From Trachythela sp. YZ-2020 (lineage: Eukaryota > Cnidaria > Anthozoa > Malacalcyonacea > Clavulariidae), in contig JADLSH010000170.1 in the NCBI GenBank assembly GCA_016169945.1, forward strand, positions 1,178,001 to 1,242,000: a stretch of DNA of 64,000 nucleotides. Direction: 5' to 3'. Position numbers and translations under genes: made by a program. The notes beneath the pieces were generated by a model. That model was not told the DNA's origin and made no database searches. It saw nothing but the letters and a program-made list of their open reading frames with translations. Numbering within the stretch: position 1 is the stretch's first letter; each line of letters opens with the position of its first letter. Of the stretch, positions 63,991-64,000 are shown piece by piece.

Positions 63991-64000
63991 GGAACAGCTA

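Overview
This window looks like animal (metazoan) nuclear DNA, probably from a cnidarian or another early-branching invertebrate. The evidence is AT-rich sequence, GT/AG introns, no operons, and a dense mixture of Penelope-like elements (PLEs) with GIY-YIG domains, CR1/L2-group LINEs, BEL/Pao and Gypsy LTR retrotransposons and several DNA transposon superfamilies. The species assignment is inference; no host gene here fixes the taxon. Nearly everything recognisable is mobile-element DNA at different stages of decay. Clear single-copy host genes are scarce.

Layout. 0.07-3.1 kb: a broken transposase-like gene on the minus strand. 3.2-3.7 kb: a small hAT-type MITE with an 8-bp target duplication. 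5.3-6.3 kb: a left-truncated copy of a TTAA-flanked element that recurs complete at 38.7-39.8 kb. 7.7-10.5 kb: a minisatellite, a PLE fragment and a decayed integrase-core gene. 11.2-12.4 kb: five phase-consistent exons of an Ulp1/SENP-like (C48) protease. 13.4-16.6 kb: a SWIM-like ORF and, on the opposite strand, a five-exon DDE transposase gene of the ISL2EU/IS4EU type. 17.1-18.2 kb: exons of unknown and Myb/trihelix-like type and one Harbinger-like terminus. 19.0-29.3 kb: a BEL/Pao element whose gag is split by a young Gypsy element (20,186-24,829), flanked by a GGTCC duplication. 29.3-30.2 kb: small in-phase exons of an unrecognised zinc-ribbon gene.

30.5-41 kb is poor in known genes. It holds foldback repeats, a family of hairpin repeats with a constant 7-nt loop and covarying stems (31.6-35.1 kb), and AT-rich orphan ORFs. 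41.5-51.8 kb is a Penelope cluster: one long 5'-truncated PLE, a 2.5-kb PLE palindrome, several fragments of a second PLE family, hammerhead-ribozyme motifs downstream of the ORFs, and many inverted repeats. A zinc-finger pseudogene (48.9-50.2 kb) lies inside it. 52.1-56.8 kb: a Tc1/mariner-type transposase remnant followed by a nearly full-length LINE. 57.4-59.2 kb: two inverted-repeat elements and a coding-type minisatellite. 60.0-64.0 kb: a second nearly full-length LINE.

Functional outlook. Only the Gypsy pol frame (1,146 codons) and parts of the PLE ORFs look intact. BEL, both LINEs and all DNA transposases carry frameshifts, stops or lost catalytic residues. Several frameshifts sit in or beside homopolymer runs, so read-level checking could turn some of these pseudogenes into intact genes.
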